A DNA stretch of 16,337 nucleotides from a bacterium. GTDB lineage: Bacteria; Patescibacteriota; Minisyncoccia; UBA6257. The position numbers and the translations under genes were made by a program. Below are positions 6,135 through 12,499 of the stretch, piece by piece. The notes below the pieces were generated by a model. It saw only the letters and a list, made by a program, of their open reading frames with translations. It made no database searches and was not told where the DNA came from. The stretch is from assembly GCA_030673525.1 (NCBI GenBank), contig DAOVIY010000003.1, positions 1 through 16,337 on the forward strand, in the 5' to 3' direction. Each line of letters begins with the position of its first letter. The stretch's first letter is position 1.

Positions 6135-6413
6135 TTATCCACAAACTATTTTTATAGCTTTACCATTTATCAAAGCATCTGATATCTTCTTATAGGCTGA
6201 TGATAGTATTCTTTGAAAAGTGCTTTGTGATGTATTCATCTTCTTAGCTGCTTCTTGCTGATCCAAACCTTGCACATTTTTTAATCTTAGAGCTTCTGCT
6301 TCTTCAGTGGTTAATTCTATAATATCTAAAAACCTCATTGGTACGCCTTGAGGTTTAAAATAAGTTATATTCGAATTAAACCTTATTCTTTTATCGAGTC
6401 TTGGTCTTGGCAT
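6135..6413 (-). CDS. DUF134 (UPF0251) putative DNA-binding regulator
   Basis: The 92-residue protein matches the DUF134/UPF0251 family. It starts MPRPRLDKRIRF, has YFKPQGVPM (18-26; family: FKPxGxPM), then LTTEEAEALRLKNVQGLDQQEAAKKMNTSQSTFQRILSSA, a sigma-70 region-4-like helix-turn-helix (about 36-75). These proteins are annotated as predicted DNA-binding proteins and are repeatedly found beside NifX-like and MinD/ferredoxin genes in anaerobes and archaea. Here it is the last gene of exactly such an operon, 1 nt after the CDF transporter. I infer it regulates the operon, perhaps through the AACTATC motifs at the operon promoter; no ligand is visible beyond a penultimate cysteine in the VCG C-terminus. 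Confidence 0.88.
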   Translation of the reverse strand: MPRPRLDKRIRFNSNITYFKPQGVPMRFLDIIELTTEEAEALRLKNVQGLDQQEAAKKMNTSQSTFQRILSSAYKKISDALINGKAIKIVCG

Positions 6414-6414
6414 A

Positions 6415-7464
6415 TTATCCTCTTTTTAAATTTGTATTACAAGTAGGACATTTTAAACTTGAGCAGGGAGCACGTCTCTGATGAGAAGTTTTATAGCCGC
6501 ATTTAGAACAAATACAGAAGCCGCTGGGCCCTTTACCAGCCGCTTCTCTTACCTCTCCCTTGAATCTACCTCGTCTTTGCCAATCAAAACTCCTGCCAAA
6601 GTCGGGTTTATAAAATCCAGTCTCTATTTCATGACTTATAATTTGGATAGCAACATATTGCAGATTTTCAATTTCTCTTATAAGTTTTTCTCTTAAACTA
6701 TTAGAAATTTTAGCTGCTTCTTCCACGCTTAAATTACTTGGCAGTTTTATTTCTAAGTTAGCAGTTATGGCAGAACCCTTTTTCTGTGTTTTTAAACAAG
6801 ATACTTCAATATTATCCGTTTTGGCAATTAATTCTATTTTTTCTTCTATTTCTTCGTCAGCTGAAACGTCAAGTAAACAATCAACAGCTTCTTTGCCTAG
6901 TAAAAATGACTCTTTAATAATATAAAGGCCAATCAATAAAGCCAAAAGTGAATCAAAATAAATCCAATATTTAGTAAAGAATAATCCCACTAAAACCGCT
7001 AACGAAATATAAACATCAACTCTGGAATGAATACCGTCCGAAAGCAAGCTGATTGAATTTTCCTTTTTACCAAAATGAATCTTTATTCTAGCCATTATTT
7101 CATTAGCGACTGCCGAAAATATCATTACTCCAAAAGCCAAGTAACTAATTTTAATCTTTTCTGGATCAAGAAAATTTTGATAAGCTTCATAAATAATTCC
7201 GACGCCAGTTGCCAAAAGAATTAAAGTAATTATCGTGCCAGCCAAAACCTCAAACTTATAATGTCCATAAGGATGCTTTTGGTCGCTGGGTTTTTGGGAA
7301 ATTTTAATCCCGACATAGCCAATAGCCGAGGACAAAATATCCATAAAAGAATGAACACCCTCAGCTAAAATAGCGGCAGAATTTGAAAAAACACCGACAG
7401 TGATTTTGCATCCGGCTAAAACTGTATTAACTAATATTGAAATTACTGCTACTTTTTCTTTCAT
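6415..7464 (-). CDS. CDF cation-efflux transporter with C-terminal zinc ribbon
   Basis: This is a 349-residue cation diffusion facilitator with six helices in residues 5-200. Metal-site motifs are HSFMD (H38, D42) in TM2 and HSRVD (H146, D150) in TM5. The HxxxD/HxxxD pattern is usual for Zn2+ carriers, whereas iron/cadmium YiiP types have Asp in the first position. HPYGHYKFE (64-72) is the conserved TM2-3 loop. A cytoplasmic CDF domain (about 200-280) follows. A linker with GPSGF then leads to an extra zinc-ribbon-like tail: C317, C319, C322 and C334, C339, C342 (CICSKCGYK ... PCSSLKCPTC). That tail is absent from standard CDF proteins. The gene overlaps the MinD-type stop by 4 bp, implying translational coupling. 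Confidence 0.9.
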   Translation of the reverse strand: MKEKVAVISILVNTVLAGCKITVGVFSNSAAILAEGVHSFMDILSSAIGYVGIKISQKPSDQKHPYGHYKFEVLAGTIITLILLATGVGIIYEAYQNFLDPEKIKISYLAFGVMIFSAVANEIMARIKIHFGKKENSISLLSDGIHSRVDVYISLAVLVGLFFTKYWIYFDSLLALLIGLYIIKESFLLGKEAVDCLLDVSADEEIEEKIELIAKTDNIEVSCLKTQKKGSAITANLEIKLPSNLSVEEAAKISNSLREKLIREIENLQYVAIQIISHEIETGFYKPDFGRSFDWQRRGRFKGEVREAAGKGPSGFCICSKCGYKTSHQRRAPCSSLKCPTCNTNLKRG

Positions 7465-8336
7465 CTTAATTCTACTTTTATCTTATTGATAATATTTTCA
7501 AACAATTCTTTATATTTTGGATTTATCTTAATTACTGGCTTCATTTTTATTGTTGAACTAATAAAATCTTTTCTGTAAGGAATTCTTCCAAGAATTGGAA
7601 TATGATTCTTTTTCGCGAACTTTTCTATTTTTTTATAAAAATTTTCTGCCAAATCAAATTTATTTATAAGAATTCCGTGTTTAGTTCCAAAATGATTGGC
7701 GAGATATAAAACTCTTTTTAAATCAAAAAGGGCTGAGGGTGTTGGTTCGGTTACCGCGACTATATAATCGGTTCCGACTAAAGAAGCAATCACCGGGCAT
7801 CCGATTCCAGGCGCAGAATCAATAACCATTATATCAGCTTTCATTTTTTCGTTAATTTTATCAGAATATTTTCTTACTTCAGCCACCACTTCGCCAGAAG
7901 CAAGTTCTCCCAATTTAAGCTCGCTTGAAACTAAATTGACATTATAATTTTTTCCAGTATAAATTGTGCCAATTTCTTTTTTGGTTTCCGTTATCGCACC
8001 AGTCGGACATACAGCAATACAAGCCTTACAACCAATACAGGCATCTCTCACAAAAGCAGGATATTTATCTTTAGCAAAAATAATGGCATTTTGTTTACAA
8101 ATAGAGGCACACTTACCGCATTTTGTACATTTAACAAAATCCCATTTTGGTATTGGCTGATAAACGGTGGTATACTTTTTTCTTTTTATAGAAAGCAAAA
8201 GATGATCATTGGGGCATTCTGCGTCTGCGTCCACAAGCATCGTTTTATAATTATTAGCAAATTCTACCGCTAATGAGGTAGCTACCATTGATTTGCCAAC
8301 TCCGCCCTTACCCCCTGTAATTGCGATTTTCTTCAT
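7461..8336 (-). CDS. MinD/Mrp-superfamily ATPase with inserted ferredoxin domain
   Basis: The 291-residue SIMIBI P-loop ATPase (COG1149 type) has the deviant Walker A GGKGGVGKS (8-16) and a VDADAECPN switch (35-43). An inserted two-cluster ferredoxin follows, with C70/73/76/80 (CTKCGKCASIC) and C100/103/106/110 (CIGCKACIAVCP), then the Walker-B-like DSAPGIGCP (173-181). All eight cluster cysteines are intact, so two [4Fe-4S] clusters are expected. The protein probably couples ATP hydrolysis to Fe-S or metal handling, or to redox switching. It is not the cell-division MinD: the insert and neighbours argue against it and there is no C-terminal amphipathic helix. These ATPases often occur as tandem pairs; here there is one. 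It starts 1 nt after the NifX-like gene. Confidence 0.92.
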   Translation of the reverse strand: MKKIAITGGKGGVGKSMVATSLAVEFANNYKTMLVDADAECPNDHLLLSIKRKKYTTVYQPIPKWDFVKCTKCGKCASICKQNAIIFAKDKYPAFVRDACIGCKACIAVCPTGAITETKKEIGTIYTGKNYNVNLVSSELKLGELASGEVVAEVRKYSDKINEKMKADIMVIDSAPGIGCPVIASLVGTDYIVAVTEPTPSALFDLKRVLYLANHFGTKHGILINKFDLAENFYKKIEKFAKKNHIPILGRIPYRKDFISSTIKMKPVIKINPKYKELFENIINKIKVELR

Positions 8337-8337
8337 A

Positions 8338-8679
8338 TTAAAACATATCCTTTTCTGTTAATTCCTTTAATTTATTATCTTCAAATTTTTGAAGATTTTC
8401 CGCAATAGTCCTTTTATCCGCTTTGTACATTTTAATATTATAATTTTCGAATTTCTTATAAGCCATATATCCCAAACCAAAAACAATAACTACTTCTACT
8501 TTTTGACGATACAAAAAATCCGGGGGAAATTCTGTTTTCCCTGTCACTTCGGGATTCAGATGAATTTCAAAATCTTTCGTTTCAGTATTATAAATTAAAA
8601 AACTCTTTGCTCGACCAAAATGAGAAGCCACCTTATCCTCTAAAAAACCATTTTCGTTTGTAGCAACAGCTATTTTCAT
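8338..8679 (-). CDS. NifX/NifB-C-like (DNMN family) protein, second copy
   Basis: This 113-residue protein of the dinitrogenase iron-molybdenum cofactor (PF02579-like) fold has the family opening MKIAVATNENGFLEDKVASHFGRAKSF, then a beta strand VEVVIVFGLGYMAYKKF and a C-terminal helix. HFGRA (20-24) is the conserved HFGR motif. Family members bind iron-molybdenum cofactor precursors in nitrogen fixers, but stand-alone versions are widespread in anaerobes without nitrogenase and are thought to carry iron or Fe-S species. It has diverged from the adjacent copy: KTEFPPDFLYRQ replaces the usual GAGI(S/A)-type stretch. It is flanked by 2-nt and 1-nt gaps in the operon. Confidence 0.88.
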   Translation of the reverse strand: MKIAVATNENGFLEDKVASHFGRAKSFLIYNTETKDFEIHLNPEVTGKTEFPPDFLYRQKVEVVIVFGLGYMAYKKFENYNIKMYKADKRTIAENLQKFEDNKLKELTEKDMF

Positions 8680-8681
8680 TT

Positions 8682-9020
8682 TTAACTAATTTTCTCAAGT
8701 TTATTATCGATCAATTTTTGTAATGCTCCTTTTATTGTTCCTGTCCCGTAATAAACCTCAATATTAAATTGTCTTAAAACATCCGATGCCCTCGGTCCTA
8801 TATTTTTCGTTATCACTGCCTTAACATTTTTTTCTGCCATCAATTGAGCAGTAGAAATACCTGCCCCACTCATCTGATCTATGTTTTTATTTTCTATTGT
8901 TTCTGTCTTTTTTATTTTCTGATTTTCAATTTCAGCAATAATAAAATAAGGGCATCTTCCAAATACCTCGCTAACCTTACTATTAAACCCTTCTCCTGTT
9001 GAACTTACAGCTATTTTCAT
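8682..9020 (-). CDS. NifX/NifB-C-like (DNMN family) protein, first copy
   Basis: The 112-residue single-domain DNMN-family protein opens MKIAVSSTGEGFNSKVSEVFGRCPYFII. FGRCPYF includes a cysteine where the second copy has alanine. The protein continues with MSGAGISTAQLMAEKNVKAVIT and NIGPRASDVLRQFNIEVYYGTGTIKGAL, a good match to the family core (GAGIxxAxxLxxxGVxAVIxxxxGPxAxxxLxxxGIxVY). Likely role: transient binding or delivery of iron or Fe-S clusters with the ferredoxin-containing ATPase downstream. The start is ATG 9018-9020, with an AAAGGA stretch about 10 nt upstream serving as ribosome-binding site. It is 2 nt from the genes on either side. Confidence 0.92.
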   Translation of the reverse strand: MKIAVSSTGEGFNSKVSEVFGRCPYFIIAEIENQKIKKTETIENKNIDQMSGAGISTAQLMAEKNVKAVITKNIGPRASDVLRQFNIEVYYGTGTIKGALQKLIDNKLEKIS

Positions 9021-9022
9021 TT

Positions 9023-9256
9023 TTATTTTTGATCCTTTAATTCGGCTAATCGTTCCTGTATTGCTTTTAATTCTTCTTCTAAATCCTTAACTTCTTGTCT
9101 TAACATCTCTGATTCTTCATTTTTAGTATAAAACCTTCTCCAGCCAAATCCACGTCCAAATCCTCTTCCATAACCCATTCCAGCACCACATGGACCCATG
9201 CCCCAGCCAGTACCAGGACCAGAACCTAAAGGACCAGTTCTATCAAATCTTGGCAT
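9023..9256 (-). CDS. DUF5320-like glycine-rich coiled-coil protein
   Basis: The 77-residue protein opens MPRFDRTGPLGSGPGTGWG, the recognisable DUF5320-type N-terminus (MPxxDxTGPxGxGPxTGxG). Glycine/aromatic repeats (MGYGRGFGRGFGWRRF, about 27-42) with one cysteine (C23) follow, and a charged coiled-coil helix (about 46-76) ends it. Function is unknown; such genes accompany NifX/MinD-ferredoxin clusters and may encode a scaffold. The frame is open to 9349, but that extension runs over the promoter elements, so I start at ATG 9254-9256. It is the first gene of the six-gene operon, with a leader of about 58 nt. Confidence 0.85.
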   Translation of the reverse strand: MPRFDRTGPLGSGPGTGWGMGPCGAGMGYGRGFGRGFGWRRFYTKNEESEMLRQEVKDLEEELKAIQERLAELKDQK

Positions 9257-9284
9257 ATTTTTAATTTTGAACTTATAGTTGCAA

Positions 9285-9340
9285 GATAGTTCGACCTTTT
9301 TGTAATAACTATCTATTACGAGTATATACCCATAACTATC
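9285..9340. promoter_or_regulatory. Candidate operator: repeated AACTATC motif
   Basis: AACTATC occurs at 9334-9340 (in the -10/-35 spacer) and 9307-9313 (near +1), both within the 9-mer ATAACTATC, 27 bp apart. It recurs inverted as GATAGTT at 9285-9291. GTAATA (9302-9307) and TATTAC (9314-9319) form a dyad around the middle copy. Placement over the promoter fits a repressor site. The DUF134 protein is the obvious candidate binder, but this is inference. Confidence 0.5.
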
Positions 9341-9349
9341 AAAAGTCAA
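9321..9349 (-). promoter_or_regulatory. Promoter of the metal/Fe-S operon
   Basis: On the minus strand, TTGACT (9344-9349) and TATACT (9321-9326) are spaced by 17 bp, close to sigma-70 consensus. Predicted transcription start is near 9314. Confidence 0.8.
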
Positions 9350-9357
9350 GTCCTAAC

Positions 9358-9383
9358 AAAAAAAACCCTTTCGGGCTCTTTTT
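9358..9383 (-). terminator. Terminator of the RRM gene
   Basis: On the minus strand, GAGCCC-GAAA-GGGTTTTTTTT forms a hairpin with a GNRA-type tetraloop and a run of eight Ts, 17 nt after the RRM stop. The lower stem relies on G-U pairs that exist only in the minus-strand RNA, so it acts in that direction. Confidence 0.85.
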
Positions 9384-9400
9384 GTATTACGAAGAAAACT

Positions 9401-9661
9401 TTAAAAACTTTTCTTCATTGGCTTTGCTTCATCAACTATGATTGTTCTGCCATCTAATTCTTTTCCGTTGAACATTTCTACGGCTTTTTTAGCTTCTTCT
9501 TCAGAAGACATTTCTACAAAACCGAATCCTTTTGAACGTCCAGAAAATTTATCTGTGATAACAGCTGCTGATTCTACCTTTCCAGCTTCAGAAAATAATT
9601 TCTCTAAACCTTCTTGAGTAGTATCATAGGAGAGACTGCCTACATAAAGTTTGTTACTCAT
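9401..9661 (-). CDS. Single-RRM RNA-binding protein
   Basis: The 86-residue protein is one RNA-recognition motif. RNP2 is KLYVGSL (4-10) and RNP1 is KGFGFVEM (about 44-51), with both aromatic positions present. The order is beta-alpha-beta-beta-alpha-beta, and a short basic tail EAKPMKKSF ends it. Bacterial proteins of this type bind single-stranded RNA and are often linked to cold or stress response. They are usually followed by a glycine-rich tail, which is missing here. The gene stands alone between its own promoter and terminator, suggesting an independently controlled, probably well expressed monocistron. Confidence 0.95.
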   Translation of the reverse strand: MSNKLYVGSLSYDTTQEGLEKLFSEAGKVESAAVITDKFSGRSKGFGFVEMSSEEEAKKAVEMFNGKELDGRTIIVDEAKPMKKSF

Positions 9662-9700
9662 CTTTTGAACTTTTACTTAACTTAATTTACGACCTGTTCA

Positions 9701-9729
9701 AGTATACATCCAATATCCTGATATGTCAA
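9701..9729 (-). promoter_or_regulatory. Promoter of the RRM gene
   Basis: On the minus strand, TTGACA (9724-9729, perfect -35) and TATACT (9701-9706) are 17 bp apart. Transcription would start near 9694, giving a leader of about 33 nt with no clear Shine-Dalgarno before ATG 9659-9661. Confidence 0.8.
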
Positions 9730-9746
9730 ATTAATGCCAAATATAT

Positions 9747-9779
9747 AAAAAGGCGTTGAGAATTAATCTAACGCCTTTT
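9747..9779 (-). terminator. Terminator after the GNAT gene
   Basis: AAAAGGCGTT (9748-9757) and AACGCCTTTT (9770-9779) form a perfect 10-bp stem with a 12-nt loop. On the minus strand the stem ends in five Ts followed by an A/T stretch, 8 nt beyond the acetyltransferase stop. Confidence 0.8.
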
Positions 9780-9787
9780 AAAGTTTA

Positions 9788-10126
9788 TTAGCTATTATGA
9801 AAATGTAATCTAAATTCAATCCCATAATTCTTAAACCCAATACGTTCATATAATTTATGGACTCTTTCTCTAGAATGGCGACTTGTAGCAATGATTTTGT
9901 AACATCCCTTTTTCTTTGCCTCATTCATAACCTTATCAAGCAACTGTGTTCCTACGCCTTGCCCCCTTAAATTCTCCTCAATATATACATCTTCCAAAAA
10001 ACCAAATGGTTCTTCATGAAGATCATTATAAAGAATGTATAAAAAGGCTCTACCCATTTCCTTACCATCAATTACTACAGAAAATCGTAATCCTTTGCCT
10101 TCTATTACTTTCTTTTTAATTTTCAT
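9788..10126 (-). CDS. GNAT-family N-acetyltransferase
   Basis: The 112-residue protein is a minimal GNAT fold. It has a central FLEDVYIEENLRGQGVGTQLL segment (acetyl-CoA pyrophosphate loop RGQGVGTQ, about 54-61), then a helix, KIIATSRHSRERVHKLYERIGFKNYG (motif B) and a short C-terminal strand. The substrate cannot be told from sequence. The start at ATG 10124-10126 is supported by AAGGAAGGTGA about 6 nt upstream, the clearest Shine-Dalgarno in the window. A good terminator follows it. The gap to the upstream membrane-protein gene (49 nt) is AT-rich with TATAAG/TATAAA-like stretches that could be a promoter. Confidence 0.9.
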   Translation of the reverse strand: MKIKKKVIEGKGLRFSVVIDGKEMGRAFLYILYNDLHEEPFGFLEDVYIEENLRGQGVGTQLLDKVMNEAKKKGCYKIIATSRHSRERVHKLYERIGFKNYGIEFRLHFHNS

Positions 10127-10175
10127 AATTTCACCTTCCTTTATATATTATCTTATATTTTTTCCAAAAAAATCT

Positions 10176-10616
10176 TCAAAAAACAATGCTTTTTCTTTTT
10201 TTATTAATAAACATTATTATACTCCCACCAGCGCCAATCACAAAGCCCAAAGGACAAATAAAAATCGCAATGATAAAACATGTTATACCAAGAATCTCCA
10301 TCACAAAACTTAATATAGGAATTTGATTAGTAATTACACCTAATCCATAAAACATATTGTGTAAAAAGACAAAAATAAAAAACCCTGTTGCTGAAATTCC
10401 TGTTAATATCAAAAATCTTTTAAGCGCTCCCTTTACTTCCTGTTTTAGAGCTAAAAATATTAAAATAATGCCTAATAAAGAAAAAATGATAAACGGTAAT
10501 AAAAAAATAATGGAACCTCTGGCTAATTCTCTAACTACTGGAATAAAAAATTGACTTGCTATCAAAAGAAAAACTCCTATCAATGCCCAAAATGTCAATA
10601 TTATAGATTTTGTCAT
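10176..10616 (-). CDS. Four-helix membrane protein, unknown function
   Basis: The 146-residue protein has four predicted membrane helices (about 6-25, 34-57, 68-88, 104-136, the last long and containing a glycine-rich GFVIGAGGSIIMF part) and a basic C-terminus NKKRKS. No recognised family motif is seen. It starts 6 nt after the stop of the DUF2330/peptidoglycan-binding gene and is probably co-transcribed, so a role at the cell envelope is plausible but unproven. Confidence 0.75.
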   Translation of the reverse strand: MTKSIILTFWALIGVFLLIASQFFIPVVRELARGSIIFLLPFIIFSLLGIILIFLALKQEVKGALKRFLILTGISATGFFIFVFLHNMFYGLGVITNQIPILSFVMEILGITCFIIAIFICPLGFVIGAGGSIIMFINKKRKSIVF

Positions 10617-10622
10617 TTTGAT

Positions 10623-12068
10623 CTAATCAAAATTAAATCTTTTTTCTATATGAGATCGAGTTGAAGATCCAAAAAAACCAGTACCTTTAATTAATCCTAA
10701 AGGTTCAAGGATTTCTGGAGCATATTTTTCTTGATATTTGATTACTGCTTCTCGAGTAATAGAACCAAAATACCCTGTTGCTCCAATATCTGATCTTTGC
10801 CAAACTTCTTCTTCTATTAATATTTCTTGTAACAGTTTTACATTTTCTCCTCTCATTCCCAAACTTAAGTTCTGATTAAAAATCAATTTCGCTTGCTTCA
10901 CTGATAAAGATAATCTTTTTAAATAATCTCCTGTTTTTGAGCCGAAATACCCTGTTCCAAATTCCAGATTTAACGGTTTTAAAATGTCTTGACTGTATTT
11001 CTCTTGAAATTTCGCTAAAGCAGCTTTAGTAATCGGTCCAAAATAACCAGTGGCTTTAACTTCTGCTTCCCAAACTCCCTCATTTATTAATATTTTTTGC
11101 AAAGCCCTTACTTCTTCCCCAGAACTTCCCAATTTTAAACCTTTATCCCAAAGATAAGGATAAATCATTAAATCTCTTTTCAAATTATTTAATTTAGCAT
11201 ACAAGGAAGCTTTTCTCACATTAACTTTTCCTTTGAATAAATCTGCTATTTCCTGAGAAATTTCTTCTAAATTTTCTTTAGTTAATTCTACGGGGTACCC
11301 ATAACCACTAAACCAATAATGACTGTAGTAACTATAAGGAACATTGGAAAATTCAACCTCTTTTTCAGAAATAATAAATAAATTAATTTCTGTTTGACTT
11401 TCCCTAATCTCTGAAGCCCCACTTATTAAAATTGGATAATAAAGAAAATCAGAATCAAAATGATAAATTAAAGGTTTTATGCTTTCTTTTTCCTGGCCCG
11501 CTTCAATAACATCAAAAACAAAATATTTTATATCTTTCTTCAAATAATTAGCTATTGCCTCTTTAAATTTAGAAGAAATTTCTTTTTGCTGAAATCCTTT
11601 ATCTTTGGCAAAGTTCTTTATCCAATCTAAAAAATAAGTTAAATCATTTACTTTTACTACCGTTATGTCGTGGGCGCCGATTCTTTTTTGAAAAGTAATT
11701 TCCACTCCGGCAGATGGTGCTTCTTCCAACCCCTTACCTAATGTCCTCCACTGATTTCGTATGTCTTCCATTTTCGTATTCATAATTTTTACCAACTTCT
11801 CAAAAGATTCAAAACTTCCTTCTTTAATTTCCAGAGGATTAGAAGGTAAAGGTATAATTCTTAAAGCAGTAGCATCAGCAGAGCTCTCTATATTAATGGA
11901 AAGAATAATTATTTCCTCATCGCCATTCCAGGCCACTATTGCATTCTGAGCAGATTGATCTAAATGAATTGCAGGAGGCCAAATAACCATTCCCCCATCA
12001 GCTAAAGCTAAAATGGGAGAGAATAAAATTAAAGAACTTACTAGAAAATAAATATATATTTTTTTCAT
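10623..12068 (-). CDS. Secreted DUF2330 protein with two peptidoglycan-binding repeats
   Basis: The 481-residue protein has a signal peptide (1-23, cleavage after ALA). A DUF2330-like domain (about 24-300) begins DGGMVIWPPAIHLDQSAQNA and contains EEIIILSINIES, PLPSNP and EGSFESFEKL. Two C-terminal repeats of about 78 residues (311-387 and 401-478) follow, each with LGxxGExVxxLQxIL, a TGYFGxIT turn, KFQEKY/KYQEKY and a second GTGYFGS/GTGFFGS turn. These are PG_binding_1-type domains that would hold the protein on the cell wall. The role of DUF2330 is unknown. Two copies with doubled GYFG turns suggest an internal duplication. It heads a small operon with the four-helix membrane protein. Confidence 0.88.
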   Translation of the reverse strand: MKKIYIYFLVSSLILFSPILALADGGMVIWPPAIHLDQSAQNAIVAWNGDEEIIILSINIESSADATALRIIPLPSNPLEIKEGSFESFEKLVKIMNTKMEDIRNQWRTLGKGLEEAPSAGVEITFQKRIGAHDITVVKVNDLTYFLDWIKNFAKDKGFQQKEISSKFKEAIANYLKKDIKYFVFDVIEAGQEKESIKPLIYHFDSDFLYYPILISGASEIRESQTEINLFIISEKEVEFSNVPYSYYSHYWFSGYGYPVELTKENLEEISQEIADLFKGKVNVRKASLYAKLNNLKRDLMIYPYLWDKGLKLGSSGEEVRALQKILINEGVWEAEVKATGYFGPITKAALAKFQEKYSQDILKPLNLEFGTGYFGSKTGDYLKRLSLSVKQAKLIFNQNLSLGMRGENVKLLQEILIEEEVWQRSDIGATGYFGSITREAVIKYQEKYAPEILEPLGLIKGTGFFGSSTRSHIEKRFNFD

Positions 12069-12091
12069 ATTTTAAATCAAGAAGAGGCACT

Positions 12092-12121
12092 ATTATTCCT
12101 GAAAATTAGTAATATTTTCAA
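12092..12121 (-). promoter_or_regulatory. Probable promoter of the DUF2330 gene with overlapping dyad
   Basis: On the minus strand, TTGAAA (12116-12121) and AATAAT (12092-12097) are 18 bp apart, giving a start near 12085. A dyad with 7-bp arms, TGAAAAT (12100-12106) and ATTTTCA (12114-12120), overlaps the -35 and spacer and could be an operator. Confidence 0.45.
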
Positions 12122-12164
12122 ATAACAGTACCTCCGCATAAAACATCTTTTTCTTTATTTCACA

Positions 12165-12404
12165 CTAACCCTTATGCTCTTTTGGGTCATCTCCATAGGT
12201 ATATTCTGTCTGAATTTGACCATCTTCACGGTGAATTATTATCTGACTTGGTTCATTTGCTTTGGCCATCTCCTTTGCTTTTTCAATTGCTTCTTCCTTA
12301 TCACTAAACAAACCTAATGGTTCATCTACATTCTCTTCTTTGATTTTCCAATCCTTTTCTTGCCCAGGATTGGGAACTATATGATAAACTTTTCTTTGAG
12401 CCAT
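12165..12404 (-). CDS. DUF2188-family protein
   Basis: The 79-residue protein has the DUF2188 pattern: KVYHIVPNPGQEKDWKIKEEN (5-25), a helix KEEAIEKAKEMAKANEPSQIIIHREDGQIQTEYTYG and a charged end. The family is small, soluble, widespread and of unknown function; the xVxPxxxGWxVK...A...A...V.I...DGxI pattern is recognisable. It is a single gene with its own extended -10 promoter. The charged C-terminus (DDPKEHKG) matches the family ending only loosely. Confidence 0.88.
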   Translation of the reverse strand: MAQRKVYHIVPNPGQEKDWKIKEENVDEPLGLFSDKEEAIEKAKEMAKANEPSQIIIHREDGQIQTEYTYGDDPKEHKG

Positions 12405-12440
12405 AAATGATATTTAAATGATTTAAAAATTTAATTATTA

Positions 12441-12476
12441 AGCTCTCATTCGACCTCAGTAAAATAAATAAGAGCT
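12441..12476 (-). other. Leader hairpin between a membrane-protein gene and the DUF2188 gene
   Basis: AGCTCTCATT (12441-12450) and AATAAGAGCT (12467-12476) form a 10-bp stem with a 16-nt loop; one position is a G-U pair in the minus-strand RNA. It has no T-tract typical of a terminator, so it may be a 5'-leader structure of the DUF2188 mRNA. Confidence 0.45.
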
Positions 12477-12490
12477 CCTGATCTATTTTT

Positions 12491-12499
12491 ATTATAACA
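12491..12499 (-). promoter_or_regulatory. Extended -10 promoter of the DUF2188 gene
   Basis: TGTTATAAT on the minus strand is a perfect TATAAT with a TGn extension; no good -35 precedes it. It overlaps the last codons of the upstream gene. Start near 12484 gives a leader of about 80 nt containing the hairpin at 12441-12476. Confidence 0.55.

Noticed and set aside
5940..6143. Chromosomal origin of replication, suggested by TTATCCACA boxes
   Set aside because: The boxes are few, two coincide with MraZ sites and one with a stop codon, and neither dnaA nor dnaN is near. Kept only as a question.
7461..8336. Cell-division protein MinD
   Set aside because: The inserted two-cluster ferredoxin and the metal-operon context place it in the COG1149 group instead.
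8338..9020. Nitrogen fixation, suggested by NifX/NifB-like domains
   Set aside because: No nifHDK or NifB radical-SAM gene is present, and stand-alone DNMN proteins are common in non-fixers.
9257..9349. 31-residue extension of the DUF5320 protein
   Set aside because: It would translate the promoter region; the DUF5320 N-terminus begins at MPRFDRTGP.
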